From: Sinotaia quadrata
Lineage: Eukaryota; Mollusca; Gastropoda; Architaenioglossa; Viviparidae
Reading direction: 5' to 3'
Assembly: GCA_028829895.1 (NCBI GenBank)
Contig: CM054178.1
Location: forward strand, 101,608,058 to 101,672,057
DNA length: 64,000 bases
The first letter of the stretch is position 1, and every line of letters starts with the position of its first letter. The translations under genes were made by a program, and so were the position numbers. Below are positions 44,387-56,600 of this stretch, piece after piece. Under the pieces are notes generated by a model. The model did not search any database, was not told where the DNA came from, and worked only from the letters and a program-made list of their open reading frames with translations.

Positions 44387-44719
44387 TTGAAAATCAATTT
44401 TAAAACGGTCAACTTTGAAAAATCAATAAAAATCAGTAGAACACATATAAACAAAGGATGTCGCCATTTTGAAAAATGTGAGATCTCACTGGAAGAAATA
44501 TCCATGATACCAGCTATTTCCACACAAGCAGTGATTACAAAACCTAAATATAGAATGTCTATTAATAGCGGGCGATATGATACGGAAAGGGTTAATCATT
44601 TAGTGGCAGGTATGAAAGGTCAAGACAGTTTGGTCTTTAATGACTTCCAGAGGAAGTTTAGCTTACTTCAGAGTGACGAGCAAGATGTACAGATGCAGGT
44701 TTCACCAGTGCAAGCATGA
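44387..44719 (+). other. Unrecognised ORF of 110 residues
   Basis: An open stretch containing RYDTERVNHLVAGMKGQDSL and a Gln/Asp-rich end. It begins with an alternative start codon and lies among transposon remnants between the piggyBac fragment and the repeat copy at 44826. It may be part of another decayed element. No family recognised. Confidence 0.2.
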
Positions 44720-44825
44720 GCTAACTGAAACATTTTTACAGTCAGCTAGTAAGCTACAACATGACAGGGTGATCAAAAGTTGATGTGAAAATTGACAGTG
44801 GGAAAGATGTTAGGGATCTGTGATG

Positions 44826-46075
44826 CAACCCACTTAGTTAATGGTTATGATTATTATTAATTAATTAATCATCATTAATTACAAGTGATGAGAATCTTAA
44901 TTTATGTTATTAATAATTCTCCAGCAGACACCATTCGTCTCTCTCACTTGGCAGATATGTGGGCCTGTAAACGTTTTCTCTATTCCACAACTTTAAAGAC
45001 AGACATTTACAATCACACACTATTTCCATAGAATGAAAACTTATTACTAAAGGAGAAGACAAATACGTCTTTAATCTATATTTAGCGAGCCCCCACCCAC
45101 CCATTTTCTTTTTCAGCATAAGTTATCAATATACCTAAGAAGGTCAATAAATTTATTAAATCAACAATCAAATATACATATGAAAAATACAATGAAATAG
45201 ATTACTTGTCATCAATATTTCCACAAAAGTACATTTGAATAATTTCTATAATTACACAGGCTATAATAAATATAATACAGCAATATGTCAATCAAATCCT
45301 GGGATAGTCTTATCAAAGAACAGAAATATAGTTAAGCAATAATAGTCTTTACATAACCTTGTATGGATGAAGCCACAATTGTCATTTTGTCTCGAGTTCA
45401 TTGTCCACATCAATTTCCATATGTATTTCTCTTGCACTCTTTCAGTTTCTTCAAGCAGTTTAACAATTTCAACTCTAATACTTCTGTATACCAGAAATTG
45501 CTCATGTAGTCAGCATATCTTGCTGCCATACATCAAATGGAGTGTAGTGTATCTTCTTTTACACTACACATATCATAGCAGATGATTCCCACATCACCCC
45601 AGTCAGGAGTTTACAATCTGTGAACCAGCTTATTCAAATAATATGTAAAAGGCTGCTTACTCACTGCAAAATATAATCAAGGAGCAAACCTACGTTTCCA
45701 GTTTATTGCTTCTTAACTCCTTTCTTACATTCCAGTCTCAGAGTTTCCTGCAATAGTATTTATTAGCCTGTTACATGTACACAGCATAATAAATAGAGCA
45801 CATCAAAACAATGTCAAGTATCTAGCACACTACATATGAGTAGCTTAATTCAAACATTTGTAGAAATAATAGTCAACTCACATAATACATCTTATTAAAA
45901 CACAAGTATCAAAAGCAAAAATGCATGAAATATTTCTAAGTCCATTCTCTCTCAACCAGACAGTTAACTCACCATCAAGCTAACGGCTGCCTTTCAAAAT
46001 CAGACTTCTTTCCACTCTGAGTGGCTATCAGTGTTTTGCATTAATCTACCATTCTGATCAACTCTTTCAGTTGTT
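44826..46075 (-). repeat. Long dispersed repeat, copy A (inverted partner at 56690-59025)
   Basis: Reverse complement aligns in order with 56690-57219 and 58353-59025. Landmarks: GTTAGCTTRATGGTGAG, CTATTATTTCTACAAATG, GATAAACTGGAAAC, GATACACTACACT, GTGGAAATATTKATG, ATTTATTGACCTTCTTA, AAAATGGGTGGRTGG and CCATTAACTARGTGG. Class unknown; no ORF. Confidence 0.75.
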
Positions 46076-46079
46076 GCTG

Positions 46080-47880
46080 CACATTGATTAGTCATTAGTG
46101 TATTCTTTGCCGTCTTCATTCCTGAAATTTGTTACCCTAGGAAATTTAATTATGATAGAGTTATATGCCTTTTCTAGAGATGTATATGTGACGGTATTTT
46201 CTCTGCTTAGAAGTTCCCGTGAAATTGGGGATTTATATTATTTTCCCATTCATAATATATTACACTTACTGATGTGGGCTGGGTCAATAGGGTGGCCCTT
46301 TCCACACTCTCCCTTATCCAATGCTAGCCATTGAATTATAAATACATGTATATGCTTCATAGCTAACACTGATCCAACATATGCTAAGAGGTATCTACAC
46401 AAAATTTACTTTATGTCCGACTTCCTATTTGTCACAGGTTTTTCTCCACTCAGCGTTAGAAATCTTCCAAAATATGACTAGAAGCTGTGGATGAACGATG
46501 AATAAAAATGTTTAAATTATTTTTTTAATAAAATAAGATAAATTTTATCATACAAATGCTACACTGCGTTAACCTTTTTTTTTTTTTTTTTTTTTGGTGG
46601 TGATGAATACTAGTTTTTAGGTCACCACTGGAGCTTGCGTATTTCTTCATAAGACGTTCTCTGATCTGGAGTGCCCCAGTAGGACCCCACAGCCTCACAC
46701 TTGTGTTCGAGGTGGAGGGCTGGCGGATTGTGCTGAGTGGAAAAACTTCTGTAATATTCTAATTTCTACTCCTTGTCTGGTGAATAATGTTCTATTAGCA
46801 GCAGTAAGAAAAAACTAACATACTTCTTTCATTGTTCCTTGTTAGTTTGCTAGCCAGCAGGTAGTGTTCCTACAAATATTACACAATTTTCAACAACAGA
46901 CAAAATTACATTTCACATCATAAAGTTAAAGAAAAGCAGCATTATATATTTAAAGTTACGTGACCGTATTCACCAGATTATCTCCCTGTGTACTAAGCCA
47001 GCGGGCATTACCATGATGGAAACAAAAGTGCATTAATCAGCGCTAACACATTCAGTTGGGAGGCATGGTCAGTGCTATGAATATTTGAGTCACAAGATTT
47101 AAGGTAAAAGGTCAGAAAACCCAGAAGCAAAATGTGTTGCCAGCATCAGATATGAATATTTGGGTAACCTTTGACCCTGAACGAGATTCATGTACTGTCT
47201 GTGTTGATGAAAAATTGCAGAATTATTTTATGACTTTTACCAAGCTCTGAGTTATGCCTCTCACATTAATAATTTCGATTGGCCAGTTTCGATCATCAGG
47301 TATTTCGTTATTGTTCAGTCATGAGCATATATCGGTAAAATCTATACTGTCACCCACTCACTGTCGATCAGCCAAGCTCACAAGATCCTTGGCTAATCTA
47401 CCCTGGAATGAGGTATGTACCTATCATCGCCACAGTAAGTTTGTGGCATCTTTTAGTTCCTTTATTGGAATGAGTGGTGGATATTTTGAATCTGTTATTT
47501 CTTAGCCATTCAATGGTGGTGGACGGGTTATCCTACAGTTAAAATATTACAGTATGCAATAAAGCAAACTCCTGTTGATATATATGTGATTTTGAACAAT
47601 TTTGCTGGAGCAATTTTATATAATTTTAATTTCCCCCAGTTCTACTCTTCCCAACATTGAATGACTTCACTGAATGGATCATCATTATTATCATTTGTAT
47701 GTCGCTCCGTGGTTAATTGTTTCAAGTCCTAGTCTAAAATCATCATTAATTTATGATGACAACAGAAATGTATGGTCTCGTTTTAGTGATCTAATTCAGG
47801 ACGTAATAAATTATTTTTTATCAACTCGTCAGTCGGAGAGGCACGACTGACTTGCCAATTAGAAAATTTAGGCTTTTATG
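46080..47880. other. Intergenic, with a 21-base poly(T) run
   Basis: No gene recognised. T(21) at 46575-46595 followed by a less AT-rich block to about 46740 could be a minus-strand retroposed sequence with its poly(A) tail, but no tRNA-like head is evident. Confidence 0.4.
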
Positions 47881-47883
47881 TTA

Positions 47884-48235
47884 CTGCAAGTAGCTGGTCC
47901 AAACGTCACCCAAGATCTCCCCTAATCACGTGTGACTGCATGTAGCTGGTCCAAACGTCACGCAATATCACCCCTATTCGCGTGTGACCGAAAGTTGCTG
48001 GTCTAAACTTACCCAAGATCTCTAATAGCGTGTAAGTGAAAGCTGCTGGTCTGAACGTCACCCAAGATCCCTATTCATGTGTGGCTGCAAGTAGCTGGTT
48101 CAAACGTCACTCAAGATCTCACCTATCCACGTGTGGCTGCAAGTAGCTGATTCAAACGTCACTCAAGATCTCACCTATCCACGTGTGGCTGCAAATAGCT
48201 TGTCTGTATATCACCCACGAACTCACCTAATAATA
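47884..48235. repeat. 52-bp minisatellite, about seven units
   Basis: Units begin near 47884, 47936, 47988, 48039, 48085, 48137 and 48189 with CTGCAAGTAGCTGGTYCAAA then CGTCACYCAAGATCTC and CACGTGTG. Units 5 and 6 differ at about one base, so amplification there is recent. Confidence 0.85.
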
Positions 48236-48239
48236 TCTT

Positions 48240-50340
48240 TAAAATATTTTTAAAAAACAAGAAGCGTTCCCCTTCTTGCTAACGTATCTGTTTGCAGTAC
48301 AATTGACGTAAAGACGGTTTGCTTAGTGATTAGATAGTTTTATTTCTGCATTTGATCAGACACCAGCGCACTTCTACTATGTTGTAATCATATTCTCATA
48401 TGGGGTCGTCCACATATGACGTCACGCAAATTTTGCCATTTGTTTACACACACTTCACTTACTACACTTCATCATTAAAAAATCAGCCTCCCCTCCAGAT
48501 ATGTCACAAATCTCTTACTCCCCTTCCCTCCCCCCCCCCACAATTTTGTAATACTGAAAAGTACTTGTAATTTAATTCAGTTATCTATACGGACAAAACA
48601 ACTCTCTTTTATGTACAATAGTGTTTAATTAATTACGCTTTAAAAAAGACTGCTTGACTAGGTAAGGTACGCTAGCACACAATGCGCGCTATGGATGACA
48701 CAGAGCCTGACCTTTGCGCTTCTCAATTAATTACATTTGTTCTTTCAACTTACTAAAACCCGCATGTCTGATCTCTTCGGACTGTCGTCAGGATGGCAAC
48801 TTGGCATACAAAACTTGTTTGTGTATTACTTTGCTTTTCTAAACCCTAAGTTTAATCACCGTTAGTCCTACAGTTGACTGAATTACGTAATTTCAAAAAC
48901 AGTTAATTGTACTAACAATTACCCAATATTTCAGTTGAGATAATATAATCGTCCGGGGTGGGGGTGGGGGGATCTATGGCGGATAAAAATGGACTGAGGA
49001 TGCCGGTCACAATTTTTTTGTTCTGACATTATTTTTGAAGGAAGCATTTCACTTCAAATGTATGGTGTGACGTCACATTTCTTCAAAAAGTATAAATGAA
49101 TGTCACACGCACGCATACACACACAAACACATACAGAGTAAATTAAAGAAATTACACAGACATTGCTTTTTTCCCCTAGAATGTAATTGTGTTATTCATG
49201 ATATGAACTAATTTTTGTTTTGTTTTTCCGTACTTAACACTAAACTTTGAGTATAAATAGGCACTGTGAGCAAATGTTATAATCACATTGAAACAACAAT
49301 GACAGGAAATGAAACAGTCCAACTTGCCATGACGATGACCTGCCGAAGAATGTCAAATTATAACAAGTGTCAACTTAATAAAATTTCAAATTACAAGTTG
49401 TGTCAATTAATAAGATGTCAAACTATAACAAGTTTCGTCAACTTAACAAGACTTCAAATTATAACAAGTGTCAATTTAATAATATTTCAAACAAGTTGAT
49501 TTAAATTAATAAGATTTCAAATTATAACAAGATGTGTCAAATTACAAGATTTATCAAATTATAACAAGATTTCAAATTACAACAAGTTGGGTCAAAATGT
49601 AGCAAGATTTCAAATTATAACAAGTTGTGTCAAAATCTTGTTGCACAATGTCAGATTATAAAAGTCAGTGTAGCCACTAACTTATTTCAAAAGATGAAAA
49701 ATATTGTTTATAGCCTCCTACCACCCAGCGAAAACAATAACAAGCAAATTAAATTTACAAATTTTACCCACCAACTAAAAGTAATAATAAAATAAACAAT
49801 ATTGAAATTTATAGGAATTATAATATTGAAATTTATAATATAAATTACAAGAAATATTTACAAATTTAAAGATTGTTGTTAGTAGAGGTTGTTCTTGTAA
49901 AAATATAGTAACATCTGAAAAATATTTCATTTACTGCATGCTGTATAATAACTCTCACATTTGTGGTTTCTGGTAGTGGGTCAGACCGAACTATTTGAAT
50001 AATAACAAAATAGGCGTAAAATAAAAATAATCTGATGGTACAATTTCTTCCTTGTCACATCTCGCAACTTTTCTCATTCTCCCTTGCGGCGACTTCATAT
50101 TTAAATCAAATAAGTGGCAAAGCTTTAGAAGGAAACCTTTCTGCTACACGACAGCCATTTAAATAGCTACAATATTATATAATTGAAAACTATTACACTA
50201 TTAATGTCGACTAATCTGTCCGGATAACTGTGCTGTGCATGTGTACATAACTCTCATGGAGACAAACTACTCTTCAGCAAAGAAGACTAAAACATTGTTA
50301 TCAAGCTACTTTCACGTCCTATTTACGCCGAGTATCAAGC
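48240..50340. other. Intergenic region upstream of PARS2
   Basis: Contains TGACGTCA palindromes at 48418-48425 and 49068-49075 that may mark the ends of an old element of about 0.65 kb, a C-run near 48530 and G-runs near 48957. A degenerate tandem repeat lies at 49325-49660. The PARS2 promoter must lie in the last few hundred bases; no TATA box or strong motif is evident. Confidence 0.45.
49325..49660. repeat. Degenerate short tandem repeat (CAAATTATAACAAG unit)
   Basis: TTTCAAATTATAACAAG and GTGTCAAYTTAATAAG alternate about a dozen times with indels; basic period near 17-36 bp. Confidence 0.7.
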
Positions 50341-50634
50341 ATGCAGGCATTTCCACGAGTAAGAAGTGGCAATTTTCATTATTTTGTCAAGTGTATTAGA
50401 CATAAAAGTGATCGAATACTAACCCCAGTAAAGGGGTGGAGATTTATAAAAGATGGATTGCAGAAATTTGCCAGACATTATCATCTTGAAACTCCTCAGT
50501 TTGCTTATTTTGCATTCCAATCAAAGCGGCAATACTCAGACAGTTCTACAACAAGACGGTATGTCAGTCGACTTTTCCAAAACTTTAGCCAAGTGCAACC
50601 CGTGGAACTGGACTCTGCTTGTCGCAGTCATAAG
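50341..50634 (+). CDS. PARS2: PARS2 exon 1 (presequence and N-terminus)
   Basis: [20 protein letters not shown] opens a basic leader; the exon ends [20 protein letters not shown] and CRSHK before GTACAC, phase 0. The S-R-L-F...K pattern matches the segment just before motif 1 in animal PARS2. Confidence 0.85.
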
Positions 50635-53600
50635 GTACACGTTAATTAAGTGTGGTTTTAGTGAAATGGATTTTTTTTTTTGTTTTATAAGAATATTGTA
50701 GGTCTGGAGATTTCAATCTCAGAATCTGGTAGTGGTATTATAATTAATTGTTTCTACAGATATTATACTTATAGAAAGAGAGAGCCGGCAGCTTGATTAA
50801 TTTTAATTAAGTACGGATTTAATAATATGGAAGTTATTTTATAACATAAGAATATTTTAATTAGTTGATTTCAATCAAAAGCTACATAGCCAAAGAGCTG
50901 GCAGTTTGGTTCATTTAATTAAATGTGGTTTAAAATGGAAATTAAAAAAAAATCCTTATAATAAAATTAATATTTTATGTCAGGAGATTTCAGTTATAAG
51001 ATATAATCAAGTGAGAGTTGGTAGCTGTGTTCATTTTCATTACTGCATCTTTAATGATATGGAATTTTAAAAATTAACTTATGAAGTTATGGGACTATTT
51101 TTGGTCAGAAGATTTCATTATAGATAAATATGAAATGAAGAGAGATATGATGACTACAATTAGAATTTTAGTTTTATTAATATATATAGTTCATAAAGGG
51201 AAAAAATCTCAATGGAGCCTCAGTAAAAGCTTACACCAGTCATGGTGACTATCCTCTCTCTGCTATGTATTATAATTTATACATTTACAAGTGTAAGTAT
51301 AATGTTTGTACTTTCTATGAATAAAAGTTTGCTGTGACTCTTTTGTAATGTGTAAAATAGTTTCTGTTTTATTAAGTAATGAGACATCATGATTTCAGCT
51401 GATGATGTATAATGAAGTAGTGGCAGCCTGTCATCCTGGAGGGTTTTACCTTCTGCCACTGGGTCAGCGAGCCATGGACAAGTTAATACGCATTATTGAT
51501 TTAGAAATGGAGGCAATTGGGGGGCAGAAGATTTCCATGCCATCACTCGCACCTGCAAACTTATGGAAACAGACTGGTTTGTTATGTGTAAAACATTACA
51601 CAACTTGCATTATTGTCATGCAATACATGACAATACATGATGTATTGTTCATTTATTGTTCTCATTAAAATTCTCTTTCATGTAATAAAACTATTTCTTG
51701 ATATGATTACAAGTAATGATAGTAAACAATTGTTCAATACCATTAGTATTTCCATTTCTAAATAAAGAATGAAGATTCCCCCCCCCCCCTCTTTATTTAC
51801 TACTGTAGTGCAGTATGAAATTTTAAAATAAATTACATTTATTTCATTTTTTAAAAGGCCACTCATTTTATTACTCTGTTTATAAATGGATATTTGCCTG
51901 CAGCTTTGCTCATGTAAATGTTGGTTTTCAGAATATGTTGGTTAAAGTAAAATTATTTTATGTTACTTTTTTTTAAATTGCCAGATAAGAAACAATACAG
52001 CATGCCAAAAAATTGTTGTTTTTTTTTAATATGCAGCTGAACACATTCAGAAATGCAGTATTTACTACAGCCTAAAATTTAATACCCTGTATGAGAAACA
52101 CAATTCAAATGAAATATGAATTGTCCACTGTGCATGGAGATCACAGGTAACAGTGATGTATAAGCCATGGCCTGCACACATGTACTTTTACTGGTGAGCT
52201 CCCTTATGATCTATACTATTTTCAGGGCTATTGGCAAGCTCTTTTATGTGATGAATGATGAGACATTGAAGACAGAAAATAGATGCTGTAGACACTTCAA
52301 TGATTAGACTACTTTTTCCTATGACAATACAGTTGGGGCATCATCAGTACTTGATGTTGATCTGGGATGTGATGGGTCAGGTTTGGGTCAGCTCAAGAAG
52401 CTGATTGTGTTTTTACTAACTGTTGTGTTGTTTACTAAGCTGCTGAAACATCTTAGTACAATCTTGAGTCATTTGTAATGCTGCATGTATTTCAGAGTCT
52501 TCAATCTATAGAGGGATCATTTTCAGAAATAAATACAATTCAGCAAATTCATGACTGCTTTATCTTGCTGGCTCTTCCTCTTGGTCATCATCATCATCAT
52601 CGTCATTATTATTTTGTGTTGAGGGGCCAGGTTGTATGAAAAATACATACATATCTGTAATGACTGCTATTCTAGAATCACTTTTAGCATGGTGATATGC
52701 TGAGGTGAGAGAATGATGGGAACTGAAACAGATACAGGAGACAGCAGATTCACATCTTTCATCCCATAACTCACTGTTTTGTAGGCAATTATTTTATTTT
52801 TTTTTACAAAAATTTATTTTAATATTTTTCCATTTTATTTATTTGTTGTGTTTTGCCAATTGTTGCATTTGCATATGTTGCACCTCCACTGTGTCATTTG
52901 TCCTATTACATGCAATCTTAGAGTGTACTAAACACTCTCTGAACTGTAGTTCTGGTAAATGTTTACTTTTTTCTATTTTTGCTTCAATTCAGTTTGAATT
53001 TCAGATTAACAGTCTACCACATAAACATATAATGTACTTCTTAATTTTATGTCAGCTATTATATCAGTGATGCCAAAAGTCAATGCCGTGTTTAATGATG
53101 TACTCATGTAGTAAGTGTTGACATTTGTTTTCTTTGATGAGTGAAGGAACAGTTGACATACAAATATCTTATAAATCTATTTAGTTTTTAAATTCAGTTT
53201 TAGTCATCATAGGTTTCTGAATTTTGTCTTATTATATTTATCCTTTGTGTTCTGCGAATTAGCATTAGAATTTCCTAAGGGGTTTGAAGTTACCAATATT
53301 GACCTTAGAGGTCACTGATATAGATGTCTCTCATCTAACCCAAATCCATGGGATTTGTTTTAAGGACTGAAGAAGCACTCTATATATACAGCTAACAAAG
53401 AACTTCTTACCTCAGTAGCATCTTGTACTAAATCCAATCCGAATATGATGTGGACATAAAATACAAAGAATATTACAAGTTTGGCTTGAACTGTTGTGGC
53501 ATTGAGAAAATGTAATTGATTGTTTGTCCACAATATGACAATGAAGTATTAAGCATATGAGATTAAAAAAAAATGTCCACAATGAAGTATTAACCATATG

Positions 53601-56600
53601 AGATAAAAAGAAATGTCACATAATTGAAGATTACATGATCAGGAGTCTGCTGTGGGATAAGGAATTTATATCTGCACGCAGTGACTAATTGGACTTGTCT
53701 GGTTTCAGGCCGTTGGGAGTTGACTGGTCAAGAATTGTTTACATTGAAAGACAGACATAAGCAGGTGTACTGTCTGGGTCCAGTAAGTGTGATTTATTAA
53801 ATCATTTAAAATTATCTGTAAAACCTCTGTTTAGAAAATATTATGAAAATATGAAAAAACCACAACAAAACCAGCAAAGTTCAATTTAATTTTGAGCATA
53901 GTAAATATTATTATGATATTTTAACTTCTCTAAGTAAATAAACAATAAATAAATGATACTATCATAAAAATAAGAAAAATATTAATTTTTGTGGGCATCT
54001 GTTCTGTGGGCTTGTAATTATAAAAATAAACGTATTCCTTTTATTATAATAATTATTATTATTCAGCCTTTTCCACGATTTCTGTTGACTGTCGGTTTTA
54101 AACCAAAGTCTCAGAATCATATCACGATTCTGGGAGATCTGAGGTTTTATGGAGGATGTGGGCACTTCCAAGGAGCGCTGCTTTTAGTAGTGGAATGAGT
54201 CTGTGGTTTCCAAATTCCAGGGAGTTTATTCAGATAGCCTTCCAACCCAGGTGTTATGTTCCACAAGGCACCTATAACTATAGGTATCACTTCTGCTTTT
54301 ACATTCCAGAGTCTCTGGATTTCTAATCTGAGATCTTGGTATTTTTCTATATTTTCTCTTTTGTTTTTATGTTTCTATCACTTGGAAAAGCGATGTCAAT
54401 GATATTTGCAGCTCTGTTGGACTTACTAGTGAGAGCTACATTGGTCTTCATGCACGAATCACTCAATCTGTTCTTATCTATTTTGACTTCTTCTGTTTTG
54501 GTGACTGCTTCTGGTTGGTGCATCCATGCTCTCTGGGGTTTTTACTCCATAGTTCTCACATAGATTTCTATGTATGACTTTTGCCACTTCATTGTGTCTT
54601 TTGGTATATTCTGTTCCAGCAAGAACCTGACATCAAAATATTTTATGTTCTGTTGTTTCATCCATGGATTTGCAGAGTCTGCATTGGGATTCATTTGAGA
54701 TTTTCATGATTTTGGTTTTGTTTGATTTCATGTTCAGTGCTTGATCTTGTGCAGCTGTTATGAGTACTTCTGCTTCTACTCTCAAACCTGCCTCTTTCAA
54801 CCATCTGTACATCAATTGTTTGTTGATATTTTATCAGCCTGTCATAAATACTGGCCATGGAGAGGTTTTTGGCTCCAGGTATTTGCTAATGCCAGTTTCG
54901 CTGTTTTCTTCCCTGTTTCTTTGTCTGTTTGTGGGGATTGGTATAGTCCACTCATCTTCACTGCTTCTATCAGTGGCTCATCTTTGTTGTAGTCCACAAG
55001 ACCTATAACTTCTCCTTCAATGACATCTTTGATTTTCTTGAGACTGCTGCCTCCCATTTTCCAAGATACATAGAGCCTGTTACGTCTGCTTTGGGGTGTT
55101 AGGTTTTATGTATTGTGAGTAGTTTTAATGTTTTTCTGTTCAGTTCATTTAGATCATTTGTTGTCCAATGCTGCTGCTACTGCTGCCATCATTGTCGTCA
55201 TCATTGAGCCTTGCTAATATGAATCTCAGAATCCAAACACAATTTTAAAGGAGAAGAAAATGTTTAAATTATTTAGACATTTTTCACATTTAAAGTTTTC
55301 ACCTTATTGCTACAGAAGCTCCAAAACTTACAATCACATTGGGAATTTTTTTTCTAATCAGCATCTAGTACGAACAAAGAGTCTTATCTTCTTTCACTTG
55401 TTCATTTTCTTATGCCTATTTTGTCATTTAATCAAAAGAATACTCACATATTTTTAATGCTGTTTGCTGAATTAGGTCTTTCAATATTTCTTTAATTAAC
55501 AAATAACTTTATTACCTTAACATCCTTTGTATAGAGCTGATGTTCTAGTGCAATGCTAAATTAGTCACCAATGCAATCTATCAACTTAATATATAAAGTG
55601 TATCGTAACTCCACTCTGAAATAGCTAAAATATAGGAATGTTAATGATTTTGCTGGAAATAGTCAATAAATGAAGCGATCACAAATGAGCAAATTGATTG
55701 TCTATTTCAATTATTTTTTTGAAAGAAAAAATTGTTGACTTCCCCAACCCCAACCCGATGTGTATCTTTATAAAATTTATTTAATCTGAAAATTCATTAA
55801 TTTAAACACACATAAGTGTCAATTCAGATTAGCAAGATTTTACTATATAGGTTAGGATGTTATTTCTGTAATTTATTAAATTAAAATAAATATATAAATA
55901 AAATGTGCTCAAAGATATTTAGTTTTAAATCTGATTTGAAGTTAGTAAATTCATTTGTTTTGACTTAATGGTGATTTATTTCAAAACTTGCTTTCCAGGG
56001 TTGTACTAACTGGTATTGTCTTTTCATTTAGACACATGAAGAACTGGTTACATGTTTGTTTGCTTCCACGCAACCCATATCTTATAGGCGTCTTCCACAG
56101 CTAATATATCAGGTAACATTTATAACATACATGCACAGGTATGAATATACAGGACAAAATAAACTCCATGAATTAATATACAGGATTTAAAATACTGATT
56201 AGCAACAAAATATTTGAATCTGCATATTGATGGTATGCTATTAATAGGTACATTAAACTCTGAGTTTTTTCAGTAATTTCAAGAAATGGGAGGTATTTGA
56301 ATCATCCAAATGGAGAAATGATCTTAATAAAATATCATACAGTCAACTAACTACCACTATAATAGCATAAAGTAGGATAATATTATGTTGGTTGTGAGAA
56401 CTGTCCATAGTATGAGAAACTGTCTCTTACATCCTTTTTATGAGAACTGTCCACTGAATGAGAACTATCTTGCCTATTCCTATTTTAAAATTTAATTGTT
56501 ATATAAATTGTCAGAGTAACCTGACCTTGGGCACTCCTTATTACGGTATTTTTGAAAGTGTCTGAGTTGGAGTAAACACTTGAGTTGAATGTGCTAGAAA

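Noticed and set aside
47884..48235. CRISPR-like regularly spaced array
   Set aside because: Units are contiguous 52-bp repeats without unique spacers in an animal genome; it is a minisatellite.
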